Shown here: positions 45,318 through 56,755 of the stretch, piece by piece | Numbering within the stretch: position 1 is the first letter of the stretch | Layout: each line of letters opens with the position of its first letter | Assembly (NCBI RefSeq): GCF_025698545.1 | Contig: NC_068577.1 | Location: 4,125,501-4,189,500, forward strand | Length of the DNA stretch: 64,000 nucleotides | Direction: 5' to 3' | From: Gossypium raimondii | Lineage: Eukaryota > Streptophyta > Magnoliopsida > Malvales > Malvaceae | The notes under the pieces: generated by a model | The model's database searches: none | The model's input: the letters and a program-made list of their open reading frames with translations, nothing else | Told to the model about the DNA's origin: nothing | Program-made: the position numbers and the translations under genes

Positions 45318-46225
45318 AGGATGAGCATTGGACCGAATCGAGTCAAATCAAATGAAAAAAACTTTGAGTTAATAAGTTGATGAGTCTTATTTTATCAATT
45401 TAACTCGATTTGAAGACTTTTCGAATCGAATGAAATGAAATTCAAGTCAAATTGAATCGAATCAAATCGAGTGAAATTATTTGAGTTAAATTAAAAAAAT
45501 TATTCTAAGAAATTGCTTAGAGGTCAAGTTAAACAAAATATATCTTCTTTTTAGAAGATTTAGTATTTATGAGTATAATATATTTAGCATTTATTAATAT
45601 AATATATTTGACTTTGATTAGAATTAGGTTTTTTTAACCTATAAATAGATGTAGCCGAAACTTCTCTTGAAATCATTCGAATTCAACATAGTGAATTTTC
45701 TTTTCCTCTGCCCGTGGTTTTTTCCCAAAAGGATTTTCACGTAAAAATCTGTTTGTGCTTTATTTTTATTTCTTTTTTCTTTGCGATATATTGTCATTAC
45801 CGACGTTCTATTTTTACAATGTCAAATTAAAATTTTGTTACAGTATTAATTAATTCCATATGATAGCACATAAATTTGAAACCATATATATTTTAAAAAA
45901 ATTTCAAAGAAAAATATATATTAGTACGATAAACTCAAATCATTAATTAATTTATTTAGGTCCACAAATTTATTAATTTAGAAAATTTGAAATTTTATAA
46001 ATATATTAAATTTTAAAATTATTTTGACTTTTTCTTTGTAATTTTGTTTACAAAGAGAACATTTTGCTTATTTTTAAAAGACAAGAGATCAAAAGGGTAT
46101 TTACGCTAATTTGTTATTCGAATTATTCGAGTTATTTAAATTATAAAATTTAACTTGACTCGAACTCAAAACTCGAATTACTTATTCGAGATGACTCAAG
46201 TAAATCAAATATTGAACGAGTTTAT
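45318..46225. mobile_element. Decayed hAT-like element (GGTGAGCA/TCGAATCGA family) with LTR fragment inside
   Basis: The left end 'taggatgagcattggaccga' and the 'tcgaatcgaat/aactcgatt' subterminal repeats match 31454-32673. The right side has 'cgaactcaaaactcgaatta' but the terminal 'tgctcaccc' is lost. At about 45505-45830 the family sequence is interrupted by LTR-like DNA with a TATA motif 'cctataaatag' and 'ttttcccaaaaggattttca', resembling a Copia solo LTR. Confidence 0.5.
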
Positions 46226-46229
46226 TTTA

Positions 46230-47249
46230 GATTTGGATTTTATGAATTAGCTTTTAGTGCTAGTGTTAATGCCATGGTTTTCTTTCAGCAACCTGGTGGG
46301 GTTTGTACTTATCTCCTCTCTGGGTTTTTATAATAATAATAATAAATAAATAAATAAATAAAACAAAAACAGCCACATCTCCTAAAATAATTTCAACACG
46401 TTACCACAAAATATCACTCAATTGGCTTCATTTTTGTTGACCTGTATTTTGGGATTTTGCTGGCTTAAAATTTTGGTATTGAAAATTTTATACATAAATG
46501 TGAAGGGTAAATATGCATTTTGGTACTTGAATTTAGTTTCAATGTTTAAATTAGTACCTAAAGTTTTCTTTGGTCCAATTAGATGCTTGAACTTAGTTTT
46601 AAGGTTTTATTTTGGTCCAATTTAAGTGCCTGAAATTGGTTCCTTGGTATTTAAACTTGACTTTTTAATCCAAATTAGTACTTAGTTATTTGATCTAACT
46701 TGAATTATGAAGCCCAGTTCACACTACAATCCTTGAAGCTCAATTTATGTGTCTAACTGAATATAAAAACTTTAAGTATCAATTTAAACCTAAAGACGAA
46801 GTTAGAGAGCTAATATATATTTACTCATATAAAAAAGTTTGCAAGTGCAATCATAGTTATAAGTATAATATATGTTTGAATAATTATCAAATTGGTACAA
46901 ACCACAATTGTAAATTAAAATTAAAATAAATATAAAAATAACTTACATGTAATGGAGCTCAAACTTAGTAATTATGGTTGCCAATGTTTCATCTTCTCAA
47001 TCTTGGTTCCAATAAAGTTCAAAAGCAAACTTTTACAATAACTATAAGATTTAATTTCATTCTTTTCCAAAAAAAATAATAATTTCATAACATGGTTATA
47101 TTTATTTTAATGTTATTAATTATTCAATTACCATTAAAAGTAGTCTAATAATATTTTTTGAGTATAATGATGATTCAAACTTGGGATATTCTGACGAAAG
47201 TTGGGCCATAACTTTATGCTTTATAATTTTTAAAATAATTTTACATTTT
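46230..47249. other. Non-coding DNA
   Basis: 46500-46720 repeats 'ttggtacttgaattt'-type phrases also seen at 20.0-20.7 kb. An (AATA)n patch lies near 46331-46362. I see no gene. Confidence 0.4.
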
Positions 47250-47254
47250 AATCT

Positions 47255-47880
47255 TATTATAGAATACTTCACAACTCGAAATCCAACTTACCTTGTGGGA
47301 TGCCTCACCATCTCGCGAAGTGATTCTATCACGCCTCACCATCTCGCGAAGTGATTCTATCACACCTCACCATCTCGCAAAGTGATCATGTCACGCCTCA
47401 TCATTTCACGAGGTGATCCCATCACGCCTCACTATCTCACTAACTGATCTTATCACGTCTCACTATCTCGCTAAGTGATCCCATCATACCTCACCAACTC
47501 GCGAAGTGACCGTCACGCCTCACCATCTCACTAAGTGATCCCATTACACCTCACCACCTCATGAAGTTATCTCGTCACGCCTCACCATCTTGTGAAGTGA
47601 TCCCATCATGCCTCACCATCTACCTAAGTGATCCTGTCACACCTCACAACCTCACAAGGTGGAGCATGAAGGACATACGAGCGCTACTTGTCTCTCATGG
47701 TGATACCTTGGTGTGAATTCTACCAAAGAGATACATTTAAGGGTATATGTCGAGCCTAATGGGGGAACATGTCATATGCATGGTGACTAGCTATCCCCTA
47801 GCACGTCACATCAAGAAACTATGTCTTATAAATATGAAAGAGTTACTCCCAATGAGAATAGGATAGAAAAAAAATCAACA
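47255..47880 (+). repeat. 5' LTR (626 bp) with expanded minisatellite
   Basis: It is 281 bp longer than its partner, almost exactly nine copies of the 31-bp unit it carries. Confidence 0.9.
47302..47662. repeat. 31-bp minisatellite, about 11.6 copies
   Basis: The unit begins 'gcctcaccatctcgcgaagt' and ends 'gattctatcac'. Eleven units follow at 31-bp spacing (one 2 bp shorter) with scattered substitutions, then a partial unit runs into 'ggtggagc'. The 3' LTR holds only about two and a half units at the same place. Confidence 0.93.
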
Positions 47881-48439
47881 AATTGGTGCAGTGAACGTTG
47901 AGGCACTTCCGGCTTTTAGATTGAATAAAGACCGATATGGCTTACCCAAATGAGAGATCCTCCATCACACGTTTTTCACACTAAAATGTAAGAGGAGAGG
48001 TTAGTAATCATTCCAATGAACTTAACCTCTTCAAGTATCAACCCGAAAAATTAGGCAACTCAGACTAGCAGGAAGCCCACTATGCTCTTAACCTTATTTT
48101 TCCTTCAAACCAATAGACTTCCAACCCATCTAACTAGGAGACTCCCCAACAGTAGCTTGTAAGCCTACAAACACAAATAAACATCTTAAATGAGTAGATG
48201 TCTCAACAAAACTCCAAATGTGAGTAGCAATAACTTTTCTATTACGAGACAGAATGAAGAGATAGTATGGAAGATGCAATCAGCTCATTCAAACCATCAT
48301 GATAGTGTTGTGCCTCTACAATGGGAAGGATATGGAACACATGCAAGGTCATGGTAGCATAAGGTGGATGCTTTGCATTGGGATGTCCAGGCTTTATAGC
48401 CAGATGTCTAGGATACAAATTGTATTTTTTGTTCCAACA

Positions 48440-48960
48440 ATCCTCTAGATCTAGAAATTACAACTGTAAGTTTACCTTCAGAATTTAATGTGCCAAAGGA
48501 AGTCTTTGAGGGAAAAAGGGGTCCACGAGCACATTTAATGCAGTACAATGACTATATGAATGTCCTGAAATCTTTGAATACTACGAGGTGCAAGGCTTTT
48601 TCTATAACTTTGAGAGGAAGAGCTAAAGATTGATATTTATCTTTGTCGTAGGGCTTTATTAAGAGCTTCATGCAGCTAGGTCAGATGTTTTTAGGAAGAC
48701 TCTGCGCTCACAAGATAATTATAAGCACACCAATAGGCTTAATATCAGTCACGTAGAGGCTTTGTAGGAGTAAATAAAGAGTTTTCATGCAACGACATTG
48801 AATAAAAAACCTGGAAGAATAGTGGATTATTGATGCTTTTATCATGAGCGTGTTGAAGGAGCATGTTTAGTATTCGTTCACAGATAACAGACCGTAAAAC
48901 CTGACAGACCTCTATGAAAGGGATCACAAATTCATAGAAGCGGAAGAAATAAAAATGTCA
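48440..48960 (+). pseudogene. Ty3-type retrotransposon gag relic
   Basis: The frame with stops reads 'LPSEFNVPKEVFEGKRGPRA', 'HLMQYNDYMNVLKSLN', 'RCKAFSITLRGRAKD', then 'SFMQLGQMFL', 'AFIMSVLKEHV' and 'LTDLYERDHKFIEAEE'. This is the Retrotrans_gag pattern (P..F..P....F.G..DP..H...Y, M/RCKAF..TL.G.A..W, ..F..L...F), as in TAT/Athila-like Ty3 elements. Stops within and after the central block make it inactive. Confidence 0.7.
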
Positions 48961-49328
48961 ACTTGTAGTTCTTTTCACTAGGAGAATAGCTAAGTTAGGT
49001 AAGCAACAAATATTTAATATACAACAAGAACAAACAATGATGATCCCCAATCGGTAAGGAGAGAGTAGAGAAATGAGCAAAAAAGAGTTAGCTAAATCAC
49101 AACAAAGAACAACTAGGTATTTCACAATTTCATTACGTGATATTCAGTCTATCTTTATCTTAGTTTCAGTTAGTTAAGTTTCTTGAATTCATTTCCTTTA
49201 GATAAATCATTGCACTTGGGACGCCCGCCCCTTAAAGAAATACTATGTGTAAGCACACTAAATTAATTTAATGAATCAGGCTTATTTCCATCATTTATTA
49301 TAGTTTCAAGTTAGCTGATAAGCATTAG

Positions 49329-51534
49329 TGTAACGCCCTAAATTATTTATTTCTATTTCTGTAAATCTTGACACAAATATGTATTTGCTTTAGTGGTTAA
49401 GTATTTTGGGTGTGTGTATGGGGTCTTAGGTTCAAGTCTCACTTTTGGCAAATTCTATTATTTTTTATCTTAACCTTATCCTTGCTGGGTAGGCTTATTT
49501 TATATTATTTGTAAACAAATATTAGAATAAGCGTGCTTGTTCGAGTGGTAAGGAGTTAACTTGTTAGAAGTCTTGTGTTTGAATCCTTGTGCGAGCGTGG
49601 ATGTTAATTTTTGTCTCGGTTGTTTGAGAGAGTTTGGATGGATTTGGAAGTCTGTATAAGTGGATGAGAGAGTGGGTAGTTGGGATTGGGTTAGTAGGAG
49701 ATTATGCCTAAAATGAGATTGTGGAATTTTATTTGATTTTAATTTTTAATTTTATTGTTTTTCTCTCTCTTCCCAAATTCCCTCTGACGTTAGTTTCTTC
49801 AATTTTCTGACATTGTCTTTTTTTTTTCATTTTCTAACATTTTTCCCCTTCTATGTAAATCTTTGCTTCGTTCTTCTTCAATTCTATTCATGAACCTGTC
49901 GTTCAATCGTGCTATTGGAATTGTTGGGTTCTTTAATCGGCGTGGTAAATAGAACTTTGTTTGTCGTTAACGTTTGGTTTTTGAGATGTTAGTGATGTTA
50001 AATGGTAGCCATTAATTGGTGATTAATCGATGAAATCTGTGATTAGGTGAAGGTTGTGAGGCGAAAAATTACACTTCAACGGTTTAGTGCGCGTTAGCGG
50101 GGGTTTATCGTCGGCAGTGAGTTCTTGGACATTGTTGAATTTCTATCTTGAATTTGTATTTTGGTTGCTAAATCGGTGTTTGGGGTACTGGTTTTTAGGT
50201 TTGGAAGGGCTCGAGATTTCTTTCACATCAAAATCATACCAGGTGTATACCTAAAACACTAGAAATCGAGGTTTGGTGAAAGCCAAAAAAAGGCATTGCT
50301 GACGTCACACAAGCGTGTACTCGGTCGTGTGGTTGGTCGTGTGCAACATATGGTCGTGTGACTATCGAAAGTGTGGCCGTGTGCAAGACATAGTCGTGTG
50401 ACCGCGAATGTGTGGTAGTGTGGGCCACACGGGCAAGGCCAATTTAGACGCGTGGGCCACACGAGCATGTGAGCCCAAAATTTTAAAATTTTTTCTAGGG
50501 TCGCACAAGTTATTCCGATCAACTGTGGGCCTACCGTAAGGTCAGTAAGGGCTAAACAAACCCTATTTTATCTGATTTGATATTCTGACAGTTTGATCTG
50601 AGTAGGAAACTGATATGTATGTCTAACTGTATTGTTTAAGTATGTATGTTATTTGTATATGAAGATGTTAAGCATGTTAAATCTGTTATTTCTGTATCTG
50701 TAATCGGTATTTGTGTTTGGGGTGAGATTTACATATTCTGGTAGCTTCACTGCATATTATTTGTTATGTGTCGCATTAATACTATATGGTGTGTAGGAAT
50801 GGGTGAGTATTTTTAACCCTACATTGTGTGATGGAATGGACGGAGATAGTGTGCAGAGGATGGGGGTAGGATTCTGTATATCTGTCTAGATTATCTGATT
50901 CTAATATTTGCATTTGTTAAAGACTTAAGTCCGTATTTGTATATGCTCTGCATATAAGAATACTGTGTACATTTGCATGTCTATCTCTGTTGGGTTACAC
51001 ATTGAGTTTACAAAAACTCACATCTGTTTGTCTATTCTGTATAGGTAACCCTCGGACATAGGAGGGTCGGTGCGACGGAGGCTCAGCAGTGACCACTAGT
51101 TAAAACTGCCTTTGAGTTTTTGGTATTTTTAAAATTCTGGATTTATTTGAAAGTTTGTAATTTTTGGGGCTTTTTAGACTGTATGGTTTTAACTGTTGGT
51201 TTTGGTTTTGATTGTTTACTATCCTGTGTTGTTTGTAGAAACAATTTGCGAAAATGACGGTTTTATGCAAACAAATGTTTTTCTAGAAACAAGAACTGGG
51301 TTTCTAAAATATAATAACTTTTAAAATTTTCGCTGCAAATTATGTTTTGGCGAATGAATAAACTCACGACGATTTCGGTATTAAACAAGTAAATTAATAT
51401 GTTTTGTAAATTTTGGACCCTTTATAACCAGTAACTTTATAAGCTTTTTGTCGAAATAAAAAAAGTTTCAAAACCCTTCTTCATAACACTCTCGGATTTG
51501 GCCATAACGTCTAGACCAGATTTGGGGTGTTACA
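49329..51534. mobile_element. Nested solo LTR, about 2.2 kb
   Basis: The segment runs from 'tgtaacgccc' to 'ggggtgttaca', with inverted-type LTR ends, and is flanked by near-identical 5-mers 'attag' and 'actag'. Its interior has 'ggtcgtgtg/cacacgggc' repeats (50290-50470) of the kind seen in large plant Ty3-type LTRs. No internal coding region is present, so it fits a solo LTR left by recombination. It splits the host element between gag and the tandem array. Confidence 0.75.
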
Positions 51535-51539
51535 ACTAG

Positions 51540-52817
51540 CATTTTGCGGTTCACCGATTTACGATCGTAACCTCCCTTACTTAAAACATTTTTAGAATCT
51601 TATGGTTTGCTGATTTACGATGACGACCTCCTACTTACAAGATTTTAAGAATTTTACGGTTCACTGATTTGCGATTGTCACCTTCTACTTACAAGATTTT
51701 AAGAATATTGCGATTCACCCATTTATGATTGTGACCTTTTACTTACAAGATTTCAAGAATCTTATGGTTTGCTAATTTACAATCGCAACCTTCTACTTAC
51801 AAGATTTCAAGGATTTTACGGTTGGTTGATTTACGATCGTTACCTTATACTTACAAGATTTTAAGAATCTTATGATTCATCGATTTACAGTCGCAACCAT
51901 CTACTTACAAAATTTTCAGAATCTTATAATTCGTAGATTTATGATCGCGACTTCCTACTTACAAGATCTTAGAATTTCGCGGTTCATCGATTTCAGATCG
52001 CAACCTTTTACTTACAATATTTTCAAAATCTCGCAGTCCGTCGATTTGAAATTGCGACCTTTTAACTTACAATATTTTTCAGAGTCCAATTTGATGATTT
52101 CATATCGTAACATTTTAACTTACAAGATTTCAGAGTCTTACGGTTCGTCAATTTCATATCACAACTTTTTAATTGACAAGATCTTAAAAATCTCATAGTT
52201 CACCGATTTCATATCACAACCTTTTAAATTACAATATTTTCATAATCTCACAGTTCTCTAATTTCAGATCGCGACATTTTAACTTACAATATTTTCAGAA
52301 TCTCGTAATTCACCGATTTTAGATCATAAACTTTTAACTTACGAAATTTTCATATTCTTGTGGTTCGTCGATTTCATAACGCAACTTTTAACTTACAAGA
52401 TTTTTAAAATTTTGGGTTCGCTGATTTCAGATCTCTACTTTTTAATTTACAATATTTTCAGAGTCTTGCAGTTTGTTGATTTTATATTGATTTTAACTTA
52501 CAAGATTTTAGAGTCTTGCGGTTCGTCAATTTCATATCACAACTTTTTAATTGACAAGATCTTAAAAATCTCATAGTTCACCGATTTCATATCACAACCT
52601 TTTAAATTACAATATTTTCAGAATCTCGCAATTCACCGATTTTAGATCGTAAACTTTTAACTTACAAAATTTTCATAATCTTGTGGTTCGTCGATTTCAT
52701 ATCGCAACTTTTAACTTACAAGATTTTTAAAATTTTGGGGTTCGCTGATTTCAGATCTCTACTTTTTAATTTACAATATTTTCAGAGTCTTGCAGTTTGT
52801 TGATTTTATATTGATTT
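51540..52817. repeat. 54-bp tandem array, about 24 copies, with 378-bp higher-order repeat
   Basis: The unit has 'cttacaagattttaagaatc', 'ggttcaccgattt' and 'acgatcgcaacct'. 'cttacaag' at 51634, 51688 and 51742 gives the 54-bp step. In the right half, 'ggttcgtcaatttcatatca' at 52142 recurs at 52520, and the following several hundred bases repeat nearly identically, a 378-bp (7 x 54) higher-order duplication. It sits just upstream of the 3' LTR. Confidence 0.93.
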
Positions 52818-53227
52818 TGCTATCCACCAATTTCAAATAGGATCCTCCCCACCACTCGCAAATTCCATAACCCAACAATCTAGATCACCAATACGTCTCA
52901 CCAACTCTCATAACGTTACTTGCTAAACTAAGTTATGATTTTTTAAGTTATGTGATATCAGATGCTTTGCCATACTTTAGGCATATGCCTTATTGATATA
53001 GACCACCAATTCTCTTTTGACAAGTTAAGTTTCATATAGTTGTATGATACTAAATATGCTTTGCGAACTTTAAGTTAATAATAGTTCACCAATCACGCAA
53101 TAAAGCTTACTCAATAAGTTTGCACTTAAAACTTATGTAACAAGCACCTAATTACAGGATTCACGTGTGTAAGTCTGTCTCAGAAAAATCACTTTATAAC
53201 TCTTATTCAACAAAACAGTAGACAAAT

Positions 53228-53572
53228 TGTTATAGAATGTTTCACAACTCAAAATCCGACTTGTCCTTGTGACCAGGAATCTGACCCACCTCGTGAGATG
53301 CCTTACCATTTAGCACACCTCACCATCTCCCGAAATGATCCCGTCACACCTCACCACCTTGCGAGGTGGAGCACAAGGGACATGCGAGCACTACTTGCCT
53401 CCTATGGTGATATCTGGGTGCAAATTCTACCAAATTGACACGTTTAAGGGTACGTGTTGAGCCTAAGGGGAACGTGTCATACGCATGGCGCCTAGCTATC
53501 CCTTAGCGTGTCACATCCTTATAAACATGAAAGTGCTGCTCCCAAGGAGAGGAGGACAAAAAAAAATCAACA
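53228..53572 (+). repeat. 3' LTR (345 bp)
   Basis: It starts 'tgttatagaatgtttcac' and ends 'aaaaaatcaaca'. It aligns with the 5' LTR on both sides of the minisatellite but carries only about two and a half units. Confidence 0.9.
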
Positions 53573-53577
53573 AATCT

Positions 53578-54866
53578 CAATCAAAATTATAGACTATAAA
53601 TCATTCACAAATTGTTTCAATTAATTTTTGTTGATGCAATGTTTTGTTGGTGGTGGAGTAAGACGATTTTGGTTGCCAAACCATGAAGAAAATGAGTTCT
53701 ATCATAGAGAGGATGGAAGAAAGATGAAGAGAAGAATACCCTTTTTTTTTTTTTTCTTTCCATGTCTTTTTATATAAGCCTTTGGTAATAATATATGTAT
53801 AAAAATTTCAAGAAATATCAGGATTTGAGTGAGTGTGTATATACATATATATATGTGAGTGTGTGTTTGTGTATATATATTTGATACAAGTGAATAATTA
53901 CATTACAATTCAGGAATGAATTTTACAAACACAAAATTGAACTCTAAATCTCATGTCAATCAACTTGAAATCTACACAAATTCACTATTGAATGACATGA
54001 CTTGCATATATAAAATACAATATAAATGAAATTGTTGAATTATATCTTAAAACTAAATATTAAAAGTATAATTTGATATTAAACAAACTCATTTTCAAAA
54101 AAAACACCTATAAAATTGGGTCAGGTTGGAATTCAACGAGTTTTCCAGTTATTTTACCATCCAATAAACATTTTCATAAAAATTATGTTCAGCGACTAAA
54201 TCTAACAATGATATTCAAAAGACCCATCAATAATTTTATGCTTGGTATGTATTTAATGCATATGTTTTAAAATATAAAATATAAAATAATTAGTACAAAT
54301 TTAATCACTTAACTAGAAAGATGGATAAAAACTTTTGTAAAAAATAAAACCGCAAAAAATTTCCTCTTTGTCACAAACAAGTCAAGTGAGTGGTTAAAAA
54401 TTACCAATTAATAATTAAAATATGTGGAAAAACTAATACTCCAACCAACCAAACGTGGCGTAAGTATATTATTATTTATGAAATAAAAGAGAACTTAAAA
54501 GAAATATCATAACGATATATTACACAAAAAGTGTAGTTCACTGCAACTAAATTTCTATACTGAAGCTCCCTTCTAGGATTCCTAACAGCGTCAAGTTCTA
54601 ACTCATAAACCCGTTATTTGCCTTGTTCCAATCAAACACCACCGGTAATGTCACCCGCCCATTACCTCTTTCCAAACAACATGCCTAATAAGACGACGGT
54701 GTGCCATTAGCATCATCATTGCCCTGAAAACGAACCCACTTATCTCATGTCCTCGATAGTAACTAATATAGAAAATAGTGAAAACTACAAATAGTTTGTT
54801 TTAGCTGACAGCAGCAACAATGCCACGCCTTGAGCAAGAATGCAGGACTTACCAAGGACAACAACA
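53578..54866. other. Non-coding DNA, 3' flank of cyclase B
   Basis: A (TA/GT)n patch lies at 53835-53880. The last few hundred bases before 54866 (minus-strand 3' flank of cyclase B) are less AT-rich and may include its 3' UTR. I see no other gene. Confidence 0.4.
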
Positions 54867-56615
54867 TCATTTGATGAGAATGCATCTAGTTGGTGATCCT
54901 TCAGCACCAAGCAATCTTAATGGTAAGCAATGGACTGAATATATTCCAGGTTGAACATCATCGAGTTTTAAACCTTCCACAAGAATGATATCCTGCGGTT
55001 GATGTCGAGTATTAGAAGTGCGCAGACGCTTGCTGTTTATATGACATTTCTAGTCTTCAATCATATTATTCAAAGCAAAACAACTGAGGAGACTTGCTAA
55101 GTAAGGCACATTAGAGAACCAAGTAATCCAAACATACATGATAACAAGCATACACAACGATTCATGAACGTATGAAGCAGGATATCAAAATTGACACAGC
55201 AATCATACTGGAAAGCGATAAGTTCAGTGATGAATGAAATCATTATAGTAACCAAAACACAGCAGCTAGATAACACAAAAGATGAAGATTTCTTACCCGG
55301 CCTTCTAGGAAAACTATATGAGATGGAATCAAATCATCAAAGGCAGCAACAGATAAGTAATCAATTCCTGAATTTCAGAAAATAAACATGTCATCTAAAC
55401 TACTACTAGCAAGCAAGAACCAAATTTAAAGGCAAATTTTGGAAGGCAATCATCTCACCAATAAATTTGATGTCAGTGTGTTTAACCAACCACTCTGCTC
55501 CATCCTTCATAAATCCAACGTAGCTTGTATCAAACTCTTTCTTGAACATTAGCCGCCTGAAAATCCACAAGTTTACCCTCAAAATTTTCCTTCTTACAAG
55601 ATTCCGTGGCGTATTTATGTAATTACCTGTCAGTATTTAATGTTCTGAAAAGAACTCTACGTACTCCCTTTGGTATTTTCAAAGACTCCATAACCTCAGC
55701 TATAAATTTAGGAAGAAGAAAAACACGATAATAAATTTCCAAATATATAAATATATGGTCGAATTATAAATTTCATCATTCTATTTTTCAAAAGTCCCTC
55801 TAATTTGTGAAATTAGTTCAATTAAGTAGTATTTTAACCTGAAAACTAGCCATTCAATAATTTATATACAAGCAAATTAACAAAAACCTGCAGTTAAGTT
55901 CAAGCGTTTATCAACAACTGAATCAAATTCTTAGTTCTGAAAAAAATAGGTGAACCAAATTCTAACAAATTAATGTTCATAAAGGGATGACTTTATAGAT
56001 ACACCTAAATATAACCACCAAAATGGAAAAGAGAAGGCAAAGATATAGATACAGACCAGTAATGTTTTTATCCCTTGGAACATCTATCAACAGGGCAGGA
56101 CCTGTAAGGTGAAAATTTTACCCAAAATAAAGAAGAGAAATAGAAATAAATTATATCAAATAAGTGAATTTTATTACTATTTTATTTAAATAGTAGTTAC
56201 CATTAAGTACTTCCAAATCTAGGGTATCGACATCGAAGCCGGCATCGAAGTACCGATCGATGACGTGTCCGGGAGCGTCAAGGTGGGTGCCGGTGTGAGT
56301 TGGGAGTTTCATCTCCGAATTATTAGCGAGGGAACCGTTCTTCATGCTTTTAGGCAACCATAGGAACTGTCCTACGCCGTCCTTGGATTCCCAAGACGGC
56401 ATGTCGACGGTGTACCTATGGCTGATGTCGAATATCTTGCCGTTACCGTAGACTTCGCGACGGATGGGAACTGGATTCTCGTCTCCTCCGGATAGGCCAC
56501 AATCAGTTGTGGAATCGGTGCCAGGGATGGAAGGATATGCGGTGGTGGCGGCGGCGGCGGAGATTAAAGCAGCTGACGAAAGGAGGAGGAGGAGGAAGAA
56601 GTGGAGGGGAGTCAT
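54867..56615 (-). CDS. Cyclase-family protein (PF04199, kynurenine-formamidase-like), copy B
   Basis: Minus-strand exons are 56615..56201, 56101..56057, 55699..55627, 55556..55459, 55367..55297 and 54992..54867, 828 nt in total (275 residues). Internal exon lengths (45, 73, 98, 71, 126) and phases equal those of copy A; only the first exon differs. The N-terminus is a hydrophobic signal-like stretch (5-23). Then comes a 35-residue linker absent from copy A, then '[16 protein letters not shown]'. The metal-site signature [11 protein letters not shown] is at 107-117, followed by '[13 protein letters not shown]', '[12 protein letters not shown]', '[12 protein letters not shown]' and '[17 protein letters not shown]'. 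Copy A has 'AAPTHH' where copy B has 'LIPSHI', so the substrate pocket may differ. Likely secreted or ER/wall located. Intact. Confidence 0.93.
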
Positions 56616-56755
56616 CGTGGAAGACTAGGAAATGGGAAGTGAAGTTGGTTTTTTGCGTTTAAAATCTGCGCTCCACTCATTGGCTTGCTGTGCCGCTTTT
56701 AAGGGATCGTGATACCCTATGTTATTGGATTTTTCTTTAATAAATAATAATTTAG

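Larger units (their letters stand above)
47255..53572 (+). mobile_element. LTR retrotransposon (Ty3-type gag), non-autonomous, 5-bp target duplication
   Basis: The LTRs at 47255-47880 and 53228-53572 share 'ttatagaat', 'ttcacaactc', 'tctaccaaa', 'agctatccc' and the end 'aaaaatcaaca'. The flanking 'aatct' is identical (47250-47254 and 53573-53577). A putative primer-binding site 'tggtgcagtgaac' starts three bases after the first LTR. Inside are a broken gag, a nested 2.2-kb LTR and a 54-bp tandem array. No protease, reverse transcriptase or integrase is seen, so it depended on enzymes from elsewhere. The 5' LTR has lost its initial TG (now TA). Confidence 0.9.

Noticed and set aside
47302-47662. 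Possible CRISPR-like array (31-bp repeats)
   Set aside because: Units are contiguous with no unique spacers, lie inside an LTR, and the genome is a plant. It is a minisatellite.
49380-49620. Genuine tRNA genes
   Set aside because: A- and B-box-like motifs exist, but I could not draw a cloverleaf with paired acceptor ends; kept only as a finding.
51540-52817. Possible CRISPR or coding repeat array
   Set aside because: 54-bp head-to-tail units without spacers. The open frames at 51872-52198 and 52358-52576 are only the repeat read through.
55191-55385. 64-residue plus-strand frame
   Set aside because: Overlaps a cyclase B exon and intron on the opposite strand, with no homology.
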